Shown here: in pieces, positions 48,609 through 58,931 of the stretch | How positions within the stretch are numbered: the stretch's first letter is position 1 | How the letters are laid out: each line of letters opens with the position of its first letter | Assembly: GCA_965203685.1 (NCBI GenBank) | Contig: OZ241908.1 | Location: forward strand, 4,960,001 to 5,024,000 | DNA from: VXYL01 sp965203685 | GTDB lineage: Bacteria; Pseudomonadota; Gammaproteobacteria; Pseudomonadales; Azotimanducaceae | Direction of reading: 5' to 3' | Length of the DNA: 64,000 nt | Notes under the pieces: generated by a model | The model's input: the letters and a program-made list of their open reading frames with translations, nothing else | The model's database searches: none | Told to the model about the DNA's origin: nothing | Made by a program: the position numbers and the translations under genes

Positions 48609-51504
48609 GCGCAACCCGTGGACCCTGGTCGCCGCCAGCAGCCTTTGGCTCGCCGGGGCCTTGGACGCACAAGCCAAGACGGTGGACGACGCGCCGACGA
48701 TCGACGAGGAGATCGTCGTGACCGGTTCGCGCATTCGTCAAGATCCCCTGGATGCACGCGAGTCCATCCTCAATGTCGACGCTCGGGACCGAGACCGGAC
48801 CGGGCTCACTTCGTTGGGCGACATGCTTGGGCGTCTCCCGGTGTCCGGCTCGTCCCTCAACACCCGTTTCAACAGCAGCGGCAACTTCGGCTTTCCCGCT
48901 GACGGCGGCGGCGTTGGGGCCGGCGCCAGCCAAGTCGACCTGCGCCATCTGGGCGCCAAGCGCGTGCTCGTGCTCGTCGACGGGCTGCGTTGGATACACG
49001 GATCGTCCGGCAGCGGCGTCTCCGGCGCGACCGACCTCAACACCATTCCCGAGGGCGTCGTCGAACGCCTCGAGGTCCTGCGCGACGGCGCTTCGGCGGT
49101 CTACGGTTCCGACGCGATCGCCGGTGTGGTCAACATCGTCACCCGCACCACATCGGGCCTGCGTGGCAGCGTGTATGCCGGCCGCCACGTCCACGGCGGC
49201 GAGACGGTCGACGCGGAGTTCGGTTTCGGTGGTACACGCGGCAGCACGTCCGCATCGGTCAGCGTCGACTACACCGCCCAGCAACGGATCAGCGCCGCCG
49301 ACCACGAGCAGACCCGGTGGCCCAAACCAGGCACCGGCGTTACCCATGGCAGCACGTTTACTCCACAAGGGCGGATCATCGTCGTCGATCCGAACACCGG
49401 GGGCTTCGTCAACTGCGCCCTGAACGACGGTGTCAGCGGCAGGCCCGTCTACGACCCGGCACGCCCCTGCGGACCGGGAGACGACTACCACCCTTGGAGC
49501 AACGCCGACCGCTTCAACTACGCACCCTACAACCTCACGCTCACGCCTTCGCGCCGGATCGGCACGTTCGCTCGCATCGAACATGCCGTCGCGGACAACG
49601 TGCGTCTCTTCGCGCGCCTTTTGGTCAACCGCCGGGAGTCGGTCAACCAAGCCGCGCCGGAACCCGTGTGGGCCGGCACGCTGGCGGAGTCCGGTAGCCT
49701 CCTCGACGACATCGTCATCGACAGCGCCAACCCGTACAACCCGTTCGGCTTCGATGTCGGTGCCGGCGCATTCGCAACCCGCCGACCCATCGAGAGCGGC
49801 CCACGGATCTTTCGCCAGGATGTCGAAACGCGGTACTTGGCAGCCGGCCTCCAAGGCGAGTGGACCCCGGCCGGGCGAACGCTCTACTGGGACGCCAACG
49901 TGGTCTGGTCGGACAACGAAGCCGAGCAGACCAAGCACGGAGCCCACAACGCCCGAAAGATGCTCCAAGCGCTCGGACCCCCGGCGGAATGCGCACGAAT
50001 CCCCGGCTGCGTCCCGTTGAATCTACAGGGCGGCCTCGGGACGATCACCCCCGGCATGCTCGACTGGATCGGCTTCGTCCAGCGGGACAGCAGCGCGCAG
50101 AAACTCACGAGTTTCACGTTCAATGTCACAAGCGACTTGCTCGACCTCCCCGCTGGCCCCCTCGCATTCGCCGCTGGCGTGGAGCAGCGCAGGCAATCCG
50201 GCCGTTTCGACCCCGACCCCGTCGTGGCAGCCGGCGATACCGCCGGCCTCCCGGCACAACCGACGACCGGCAAGCTCGACGTCGTTGCCTTCTACGGTGA
50301 AATCGCCGTTCCCCTCGTCGCCGATGCGCCTTGGGGGGACCTCGTCGATCTCTCCGCCGCTGTGCGCTACTTCGACTACACCTCTTTCGACAGCGGCGTC
50401 ACGGGCAAAGCCGGCGTGCGGTGGCGCCCGATCAGTGCCTTGTTGCTGCGGGCGACCTGGGCCGAAGGTTACCGGGCACCGAACATCGGCGAGCTGTTCG
50501 GAGGACTCACGCGGCTCGACGCCGCCATCGCCGACCCGTGCGCGAGCTTCCTGGCGACCAACGTCGGCCAGGCCGTCATCGACAACTGTGTCGCGGCCGG
50601 CGTCCCCAGCGACGGCAGCTACAGCCAACTCGGCGGCCAGATCAGCGTGCTGACCGGTGGCAACGAGTCGTTGCTCGCGGAAACCTCGACGGGTTCGACC
50701 CTCGCCGTAACGTGGCAGCCGCTAGCACCACACGACCTGGGCTCGGTTGACGACTTGCGCTTTGAACTCGTGCGTTACGAGCATCGCGTTGACGACGCCA
50801 TCACGGGGTACGACGCGCAAGCGGTTCTCGACGGGTGCTACCGGACCGGGGTCGCCGCGTTGTGTCAACTCGTCGAGCGCAATTCACGGGGAGGTATTTC
50901 GCGGTTTCGCAATACGCTATTCAACGTTGGCTCGATCCGCACGGCCGGCTGGGACTTCGGCGTTCTCGTGGCCGGCCGGGCCGGTTGGCGCGTGGATTGG
51001 CGCGCGACTTACGTCGACGAATACCGCGAACTCCTGCGGGACGCTCGGGGCGCGGTGATCGAGGAGCGTTCGCTCGTCGGCCAAACCCGGGGCGACCAGG
51101 GCAAGCCAGCCTGGAAGTCGAACCTGACGGCCGACTGGGAAATCGCACGGTGGCGGCTGTCATGGAGCGTGCGCTACATCCACGCCATCACGGAGCGCTG
51201 TTCTGACTTTCTTGACGGCACGCCGGCGAGCCTGACCAACCTCGACCTTTGTTCGATGCCGAATCGCCACGACAACACCGCTTCACGCAACCGGCTAGGT
51301 ACGACGGTCTACCATGACGCCCAATTGGGCTACGAGAGCGCCCTGCCGCGCGGCACGCTGACGCTGTCTCTCGGCTTGAACAACGTCCTCGATCGCGATC
51401 CACCGCCAAGCCAAAGCGCGCCGATCAACGGCTACGATCCGTCGCTCTACGACATGCCAGGGAGTAGGCTCGGCTATCTGCGGGTTGCGTTCACCACGCC
51501 GTGA
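48583..51504 (+). CDS. TonB-dependent outer-membrane receptor
   Basis: A 973-residue TonB-dependent receptor: signal peptide (about 14-33), TonB-box region 'DEEIVVTGSRI', plug domain (about 60-190; 'GASAVYGSDAIAGVVNIVT') and a 22-strand beta-barrel ending 'LGYLRVAFTTP'. The oxygen-rich plug sequence and length resemble the large receptors used for glycans or peptides by Xanthomonadales and marine gammaproteobacteria, rather than siderophore receptors, but the ligand is unknown. ATG 48583 lies inside the cupin 3' end. The palindromic repeat copy D begins just after the stop. Confidence 0.85.
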   Translation: MANPTARSKRNPWTLVAASSLWLAGALDAQAKTVDDAPTIDEEIVVTGSRIRQDPLDARESILNVDARDRDRTGLTSLGDMLGRLPVSGSSLNTRFNSSGNFGFPADGGGVGAGASQVDLRHLGAKRVLVLVDGLRWIHGSSGSGVSGATDLNTIPEGVVERLEVLRDGASAVYGSDAIAGVVNIVTRTTSGLRGSVYAGRHVHGGETVDAEFGFGGTRGSTSASVSVDYTAQQRISAADHEQTRWPKPGTGVTHGSTFTPQGRIIVVDPNTGGFVNCALNDGVSGRPVYDPARPCGPGDDYHPWSNADRFNYAPYNLTLTPSRRIGTFARIEHAVADNVRLFARLLVNRRESVNQAAPEPVWAGTLAESGSLLDDIVIDSANPYNPFGFDVGAGAFATRRPIESGPRIFRQDVETRYLAAGLQGEWTPAGRTLYWDANVVWSDNEAEQTKHGAHNARKMLQALGPPAECARIPGCVPLNLQGGLGTITPGMLDWIGFVQRDSSAQKLTSFTFNVTSDLLDLPAGPLAFAAGVEQRRQSGRFDPDPVVAAGDTAGLPAQPTTGKLDVVAFYGEIAVPLVADAPWGDLVDLSAAVRYFDYTSFDSGVTGKAGVRWRPISALLLRATWAEGYRAPNIGELFGGLTRLDAAIADPCASFLATNVGQAVIDNCVAAGVPSDGSYSQLGGQISVLTGGNESLLAETSTGSTLAVTWQPLAPHDLGSVDDLRFELVRYEHRVDDAITGYDAQAVLDGCYRTGVAALCQLVERNSRGGISRFRNTLFNVGSIRTAGWDFGVLVAGRAGWRVDWRATYVDEYRELLRDARGAVIEERSLVGQTRGDQGKPAWKSNLTADWEIARWRLSWSVRYIHAITERCSDFLDGTPASLTNLDLCSMPNRHDNTASRNRLGTTVYHDAQLGYESALPRGTLTLSLGLNNVLDRDPPPSQSAPINGYDPSLYDMPGSRLGYLRVAFTTP

Positions 51505-51505
51505 C

Positions 51506-51530
51506 AGTCCGCGGACGTCCCCCGTCCGTA
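51506..51530 (-). repeat. Palindromic intergenic element, copy D (inverted)
   Basis: Read on the minus strand: TACGGACGGGGGACGTCCGC followed by GGACT; stem CGGACG/CGTCCG around GGGGA. It starts 2 nt after the TonB receptor stop codon. Orientation is opposite to copies A-C. The region to 51560 contains nothing else recognisable. Confidence 0.4.
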
Positions 51531-51560
51531 TCGATTTCCCTTACGCCGGAAGGCCAGGCC

Positions 51561-51598
51561 AAAATGAAACGGCCCGGACGCAATGCGCCCGGGCCGTT
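51561..51598 (-). terminator. Intrinsic terminator of the rRNA operon
   Basis: AACGGCCCGG (51568-51577) pairs with CCGGGCCGTT (51589-51598), and on the minus strand the stem is followed by TCATTTT. It lies 8 nt downstream of the 5S 3' end, in the expected place for rrn termination. Confidence 0.75.
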
Positions 51599-51606
51599 GG
51601 AATAAG

Positions 51607-51725
51607 TGCCTGACAACGACCTACTCTCACATGGGGAGACCCCACACTACCATCGGCGCTGAGACGTTTCACTGCTGAGTTCGGGATGGATTCAGGTGGT
51701 ACCGACTCGCTATGGTCGTCAGGCG
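51607..51725 (-). rRNA. rrf: 5S ribosomal RNA
   Basis: 119 nt. The ends GCCTGAC and GTCAGGC pair as helix I, and the interior includes the conserved CCGAACTCAG and GCGCCGATGGTAGT segments of gammaproteobacterial 5S rRNA. Last gene of the operon. Confidence 0.95.
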
Positions 51726-52001
51726 AACCGTTGCATCGGCGCGTTTTTCGCACCGGTGCGTCAACAATTCGTCTCGATGAAGCTACCCTTAAGAAAATCG
51801 TGCGCCCGGTTAGGTACCGATCTGGACTTGCGTCGACCCAGTCCGGCAAAACGCGGACTCGGTTATATGGTCAAGCCTCACGGGCAATTAGTACGGGTTA
51901 GCTCAACGCCTCACGGCGCTTACACACCCCGCCTATCAACCTCGTCGTCTACGAGGGCCCTTTAGAAATCTCGAAGATTTGGTGAGATCTAATCTCGAGG
52001 G

Positions 52002-52057
<56 letters not shown>

Positions 52058-52203
52058 GATGCCACTGGCGTGACAACCGGAACACCAGAGGTTCGTCCAC
52101 TCCGGTCCTCTCGTACTAGGAGCAGCTCCTCTCAAATCTCAAACGCCCACGGCAGATAGGGACCGAACTGTCTCACGACGTTCTAAACCCAGCTCGCGTA
52201 CCA

Positions 52204-52236
<33 letters not shown>

Positions 52237-52243
52237 GGCTCCG

Positions 52244-52281
<38 letters not shown>

Positions 52282-52310
52282 ACCGCCGTCGATGTGAACT
52301 CTTGGGCGGT

Positions 52311-52349
<39 letters not shown>

Positions 52350-52819
52350 TCATGGCCCTTCCATTCAGAACCACAAGATCACTAAGACCGTCTTTCGACC
52401 CTGCTCGACCCGTCGGTCTCGCAGTCAAGCGCACTTCCGCCTTTATACGCATTGCATGATTTCCGACCATGCTGAGTGCACCTTCGTACTCCTCCGTTAC
52501 TCTTTAGGAGGAGACCGCCCCAGTCAAACTACCCACCACACACTGTCCTCAACCCAGCTAATGGGCCTAAGTTAGAACCCCAACATAGCAAGGGTGGTAT
52601 TTCAAGGACGACTCCACGAAAGCTGACGCCCTCGCTTCAAAGTCTCCCACCTATCCTACACAAACTAAGTCAAAGTCCAGTGTGAAGCTGTAGTAAAGGT
52701 TCACGGGGTCTTACCGTCTAGCCGCGGGTACACGGCATCTTCACCGCGATTTCAATTTCACTGAGTCTCGGGTGGAGACAGTGTGGCCATCGTTACGCCA
52801 TTCGTGCAGGTCGGAACTT

Positions 52820-53583
52820 CGCGTTTCCCCCGGTTTTCACCGGGGCGCAGACTATACCTTCAACTTGTCAAGCTCCCTTAGGAGATCTCTCTTCTCGTGC
52901 CGTCGTTTACCCGACGGGTTCATCTCGTACGCCAACTCAATGATGGTTCGCAGGATGTCGCCGTTCAGGTGCTCGTTCGCACGTGCCTTGCGGCAGATCT
53001 CAGCAAAGATTGAAAAATCCTTGCTCTTCGACCCAACCAACGGGTACCGCTCAAAGTGCGGGACGATTCGCCTTGTCAAATCCGCGAGTGACCTGGACTC
53101 GTACTTGTAAGTCCGATCAGACCGCGAATACCGAATCGCGCCACACCCAAAAAACGCGTGGAACTGTTTGAGCAGTTCCAAGTCTCGTTGGTTGAGAGAG
53201 AGGGAGAACGACGGCCTGGTCTCGATGCCGACCTTCAGCTTCCGTCGGAAACTGAAGGAGACGCTGAAACAGCCTTCGCCCTCTACCAGCCCCGTGACAA
53301 ACCATGGGTTCAGCACAGGACCTTCTGTCATCTCCATAGGAACTCCCTTCCCTCCGTTTCCGGAAGGGACAAGTGACCGGCGTATTGTGCAGCCCGATCG
53401 CTCGGTGCCGCACCTCTCCTTTCGGATCAGTCGTTACGGGGTCAATACCGTCCAACCACGTCACCGCGGCCGATCGGTACGACTTCCCTCGGGATTGCCC
53501 TTTGCCGCTGGCACGGCAGGAGGGTTTCCCCGATATGAGCCGGTTGGCGACGCGCCCTCACAGGCGCGCGGGGCAATTCAATT
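52820..53583 (-). other. Group I intron at 23S position 1951 (764 nt) with LAGLIDADG gene
   Basis: The intron begins after ...GTCGGGT (U1951) and ends in G before AAGTTCCGACC. P1 forms between exon GGGU and intron GCCC with the U.G splice pair. Core elements: P at 53524-53533 (TCGGGGAAAC) pairing as P4 with Q at 53483-53496 (AATCCCGAGGGAAG); R at 53425-53437 (GTAACGACTGATC); S at 52850-52860 (AAGGTATAGTC), whose AGUC pairs with GACU of R as P7. A GC-rich P9-type hairpin (CCCCGG..CCGGGG) precedes the 3' splice site. The endonuclease gene sits between R and S, i.e. in P8. This position is also the site of one of the two Coxiella burnetii 23S introns. Confidence 0.9.
52852..53337 (-). CDS. LAGLIDADG homing endonuclease in the L1951 intron
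   Basis: A 161-residue single-motif LAGLIDADG endonuclease, expected to work as a homodimer and cut intronless 23S genes near position 1951. The motif is 'FVTGLVEGEGCFSVSF' with Glu as catalytic acid, followed by 'FFGCGAIRYSRSDRTYKYE' and 'LADLTRRIVPHFERYPLVGS', all typical. ATG 53337 follows AAGGGAG by 5 nt, so it has its own ribosome site. The TAG stop (52852-52854) lies within the intron S element AAGGTATAGTC, so coding sequence and ribozyme core overlap. No disrupting mutation is visible. Confidence 0.9.
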   Translation of the reverse strand: MEMTEGPVLNPWFVTGLVEGEGCFSVSFSFRRKLKVGIETRPSFSLSLNQRDLELLKQFHAFFGCGAIRYSRSDRTYKYESRSLADLTRRIVPHFERYPLVGSKSKDFSIFAEICRKARANEHLNGDILRTIIELAYEMNPSGKRRHEKRDLLRELDKLKV

Positions 53584-53603
53584 ACCCGACAAGGAATTTC
53601 GCT

Positions 53604-54234
53604 CGGTTAATCTCCAGTGTTTCCAAAGGAGCCGGACTCTATCTTGAGCGTCCTCGATTCATCTGGTCAGCGACTTGCCGAATCTCTTCGACACCCTCGC
53701 CAGTCAGATGGATCCCCTTTTCCATTTTCAGAAGAACTTGCCTGAACTTTCTGAAGTCCACGTTCTTTCCTGTTTTCAAAGGGTGCTTCATGAAGAATGG
53801 AACGATGATTTCCCGGAGGTGGTCCGCATTGCGCACCCGGTAAGCCATACGGTCGCCGTGATTCACGCGAACCACGCCGCATCCGAAATAGCTCTTGAGT
53901 GCATGCAGAACCTGTACATCGCGCTCGTGCTGTACAACGGTGAATTCCGGCAGGACCTGGAATCCTGCTCTCATTTCCGCATTGGCATTGATGCCAACGT
54001 GAAAACACCCTTCACCGTCCACGAAGCCTGTAATCCATTCGGCCTGAAGCTTCACTGGATGCTCCTGAACGTATTAGTCTCTGAGGGTTTTCGGTACATC
54101 CGAATCTTCCCTGCGGATTGTCCCCATGTCCACCGGATTGTTACTGAATGGTCGCAAGACCAAACGAGTACCGGATAGTTTTGGAGGAGTTTCCCGCATA
54201 TAGTTCAGTTTTACTAAGGCTAGCGTTAGTTAAC
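53604..54234 (-). other. Group I intron at 23S position 1931 (631 nt) with LAGLIDADG gene
   Basis: The intron starts after ...CCTAAGGT (U1931) and ends in G before AGCGAAATTCC. P1 is a perfect 7-bp helix between exon CUAAGGU and intron GCCUUAG with U.G at the splice site. P10 forms between CGCU just 5' of the guide and AGCG of the 3' exon. Core elements: P at 54191-54199 (GCGGGAAAC), Q at 54106-54119 (AATCCGCAGGGAAG), R at 54070-54085 (CTCAGAGACTAATACG), S at 53634-53645 (AAGATAGAGTCC). The exon left between the two introns is only 20 nt (53584-53603). Position 1931 is a known group I site in organellar and some bacterial 23S genes. Confidence 0.92.
53639..54055 (-). CDS. LAGLIDADG homing endonuclease in the L1931 intron
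   Basis: A 138-residue single-motif LAGLIDADG endonuclease. The motif is 'WITGFVDGEGCFHVGI' with Asp as catalytic acid, followed by 'YFGCGVVRVNHGDRMAYRV' and 'LREIIVPFFMKHPLKTGK'. It shares the overall layout of the enzyme in the neighbouring intron but differs throughout, so the two are distant paralogues rather than a recent duplication. The start is a GTG at 54055 with AGGAG six nt upstream, shortly after the R element; the TAG stop at 53639-53641 lies in the S element AAGATAGAGTCC. The gene appears intact. Confidence 0.9.
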   Translation of the reverse strand: MKLQAEWITGFVDGEGCFHVGINANAEMRAGFQVLPEFTVVQHERDVQVLHALKSYFGCGVVRVNHGDRMAYRVRNADHLREIIVPFFMKHPLKTGKNVDFRKFRQVLLKMEKGIHLTGEGVEEIRQVADQMNRGRSR

Positions 54235-55063
54235 CTTAGGACCGTTATATTTACGGCCGCCGTTTACCGGGGCTTCGATCACAAGCTTCGTCCGAAGACT
54301 AACCTGATCAATTAACCTTCCGGCACTGGGCAGGCGTCACACCCTATACGTCCTCTTGCGAGTTTGCAGAGTGCTGTGTTTTTAGTAAACAGTCGCAGCC
54401 ACCTGGTATCTTCGACCGCCAATAGCTCTGGGAGCAAGTCCCGTCACCGTCAGCGGCGCACCTTCTCCCGAAGTTACGGTGCCATTTTGCCTAGTTCCTT
54501 CACCCGAGTTCTCTCAAGCGCCTTGGTATTCTCTACCCGACCACCTGTGTCGGTTTGGGGTACGGTCACGCATTGCCTGAAGCTTAGAGGTTTTTCTTGG
54601 AAGCGTGGCATCGGCCACTTCCGGGTCCGTATAGGTCCCGTTCGTCGTCACATCTCGGCCTTGAGGGATCCCGGATTTACCTAGGATCCCAGCCTACCTG
54701 CTTTCACCTGGACAACCATCGCCAGGCCAGCCTAGCCTTCTTCGTCACCCCATCGCAGCAAAACGTGGTGCTGGAATGTTGACCAGCTTTCCATCGACTA
54801 CGCCTTTCGGCCTCGCCTTAGGAGCCGACTTACCCTGCGCCGATGAGCGTTGCGCAGGAACCCTTGGTCTTTCGGCGAGGAGGATTTTCACCTCCTTTAT
54901 CGTTACTCATGTCAGCATTCTCGCTTCTGATACCTCCAACAGTCCTCGCGGACCGCCTTCATCGGCTTACAGAACGCTCCTCTACCAGTCGTACCTAACG
55001 GCACGACTCCGCAGCTTCGGTGCATGGTTTTAGCCCCGTTACATCTTCCGCGCAGGCCGACTC

Positions 55064-55128
<65 letters not shown>

Positions 55129-55753
55129 AGCCTTCCCACATCGTTTCCCACTTAACCATGACTTAGGGACCTTAGCTGGCGGTCCGGGTTGTTTCCCTTT
55201 CGACGACGGACGTTAGCACCCGCCGTCTGTCTCCCTCGCTGCGCTCAACGGTATTCGGAGTTTGCATGGGGTTGGTAAGTCGAGGTGACCCCCTAGCCCA
55301 AACAGTGCTCTACCCCCGATGGCGATACGAGAGGCACTACCTAAATAGTTTTCGAGGAGAACCAGCTATCTCCGGGCTTGATTAGCCTTTCACTCCGAGC
55401 CACAGGTCATCCCCCCATTTTTCAACATAGGTGGGTTCGGGCCTCCAGTCAGTGTTACCTGACCTTCACCCTGCCCATGGCTAGCTCGCCCGGTTTCGGG
55501 TCTACTCCTACAGACTCCTCCTGCAAGCAGGAGGCTTGCGCCCTATTCAGACTCGGTTTCCCTACGGCTCCCCAATGACGGTTAACCTTGCCAGTAAAAG
55601 TAAGTCGCTGACCCATTATACAAAAGGTACGCGGTCACCTTTTCGTCGATCGGCTCGCTTTCCGCAAGCGGCGCGCTGCCTGGTGACGAAATTGGCTCCC
55701 ACTGCTTGTACGCATCCGGTTTCAGGTACTGTTTCACTCCCCTCACGGGGGTA

Positions 55754-55794
<41 letters not shown>

Positions 55795-56233
55795 GCTGAG
55801 AGTATTTAGCCTTGGAGGATGGTCCCCCCTCGTCCGAAGACAGTTCAGACAGGGTTTCACGTGCCCCGCCCTACTCGATTTCACGAACCGGTTGTTTTCG
55901 CATACGGGGCTGTCACCCGCTACGGCACACCTTTCCAGGTGTTTCTGCTAACGTCCGGCCCGCTTAAGGGCTAGTCCCCTTTCGCTCATCGCTACTAGGG
56001 GAATCTCGGTTGATTTCTTTTCCTCCGGGTACTTAGATATTTCAGTTCCCCGGGTTTGCCTCGCGCACCTATGTATTCAGTACGCGATAACCAATTGCTT
56101 GGTTGGGTTTCCCCATTCGGAAATCCCCGGATCAAAGTCTGTTGCCGACTCCCCGAGGCTTATCGCAGGCTGCCACGTCCTTCATCGCCTTCAGCTGCCA
56201 AGGCATCCACCGAATGCGCTTATTCACTTGACC

Positions 56234-56592
56234 ATATAACCCAGCCCGCGAGTTTTCTTCGCGCGCCAGACCAGATGATCGAACGAAAGTCGCCGGTATT
56301 TACCTGTGGCGGCGCACCAAGGCGCCGCCACGCGAGCAACCGAGCAGTTACGCTCGTCACTCGCAGACGCACAATTTCTACTTCAATTTGGGTTAAGCAT
56401 CGCTTACTAGCAGCGCCCCACCAAATGGCACGGCGCCGCAAAAGCGACACTTGGCTTCATCAAAGAACGAACTGTTAATGAGCGTCTCTTGGATCCAGGG
56501 GAAGTTACCCCCGGCGTAGAGCCAACATCCAAGCGGCGCACGCGCTAATCGCTTGGATGTTGGCTTTATTCGATTCGACGGACTTGCGCCAT
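56234..56592 (-). other. tRNA-Ala to 23S spacer
   Basis: 359 nt transcribed spacer without genes. It holds a perfect 15-bp hairpin, GCCAACATCCAAGCG (56521-56535) with CGCTTGGATGTTGGC (56550-56564), and near 56460 a weak boxA-like GTTCTTTGAT on the minus strand. The last 8 nt before the 23S form part of the 23S processing stem. Confidence 0.7.
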
Positions 56593-56668
56593 TGGTGGAG
56601 CCGAGGAGGATCGAACTCCTGACCTCCTGTGTGCAAGACAGGTGCTCTCCCAGCTGAGCTACGGCCCC
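56593..56668 (-). tRNA. tRNA-Ala (anticodon TGC)
   Basis: 76 nt including encoded CCA. Cloverleaf: acceptor GGGGCCG/CGGCTCC with the G3:U70 alanine identity pair, D-arm GCTCAGCTGGGAGAGC, anticodon loop CTTGCAC with TGC, T-arm GTTCGATCC. Located between tRNA-Ile and 23S. Confidence 0.98.
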
Positions 56669-56820
56669 TTTTTCGTGAGCGCTACGAGCGCTATGCCCGC
56701 TCGGCTGGGCTGCGCCGGATCCGTCGTCCATACTGGCGAGCAACAGCGCTTGCCAACCACCGACGGACCCCGTGCACTCCTTCAACGCGATTAACGCGAG
56801 GCACCGGTCCGCATGGCGCT

Positions 56821-56897
<77 letters not shown>

Positions 56898-56999
56898 GTG
56901 TAGCGCAACACTTCGTGGCACGCCGCTTACGGGCACCACGCTTCACGCGGGCATCGCGCGTTCGCGCCGTTCAAGGGCGCGTTTCGTCACAAGGACTCA

Positions 57000-57023
57000 A
57001 AGACAAGGCCATTCGTGTGGGCG
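57000..57023 (-). promoter_or_regulatory. 3' half of the 16S processing stem
   Basis: AAGACAAGGCCATTCGTGTG (then GGCG) on the plus strand is complementary, with one bulged base, to the leader segment at 58796-58818. The pair forms a 23-bp stem enclosing 16S, the expected RNase III substrate. Confidence 0.75.
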
Positions 57024-57115
57024 TCGACACCAAGAAACAAGCATGGATCGGACCAATGCCAACCGACAGTCGCTGAAATGCAACAGCAGGTAAGCCTGGT
57101 CGATCTTTTTGGGTT

Positions 57116-58689
<1,574 letters not shown>

Positions 58690-58795
58690 TCAAGCAAAGC
58701 CACCCATCCTTAGAGTCCCCACGCGTCCCGACTAGCGGACCGCGTGGTTGCCAAGGCTGGACAGCCAAAAGGTTTGCTCGTGACTTCGCATCGAG

Positions 58796-58818
58796 CGCCC
58801 ACACGAATGGCTTGTCTT
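58796..58818 (-). promoter_or_regulatory. 5' half of the 16S processing stem
   Basis: CGCCCACACGAATGGCTTGT (then CTT) on the plus strand pairs with 57000-57023. It lies immediately downstream of the boxA-like element in the transcribed leader. Confidence 0.75.
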
Positions 58819-58821
58819 CAA

Positions 58822-58835
58822 TCTCTTAAAGAGCG
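58822..58835 (-). promoter_or_regulatory. boxA-like antitermination element in the rrn leader
   Basis: Minus-strand CGCTCTTTAAGAGA matches the rrn boxA core TGCTCTTTAACA at nine consecutive bases. It lies about 135 nt upstream of 16S, the normal place for Nus-factor antitermination. Confidence 0.7.
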
Positions 58836-58876
58836 CCCCGACACCGACCCGGGGGCCGTAGGGGCAAGGGGGGCGT

Positions 58877-58904
58877 ATCTTACGCCCGGCATCCGGCCTG
58901 TCAA
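58877..58904 (-). promoter_or_regulatory. rRNA operon promoter (P1-type)
   Basis: TTGACA (58899-58904), 16-nt spacer, TAAGAT (58877-58882), followed by the GC-rich discriminator ACGCCCCCC typical of stringently controlled stable-RNA promoters. Only one such promoter is visible before tyrS, which ends 28 nt upstream on the same strand. Confidence 0.85.
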
Positions 58905-58931
58905 CGTCTTTTTGGCGCTTTCGACGCCGCT

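Noticed and set aside
52820..54234. Group II introns or plain intervening sequences
   Set aside because: Group I P/Q/R/S elements, U.G splice pairs, terminal G and LAGLIDADG genes fit group I; no domain V or reverse transcriptase is present.
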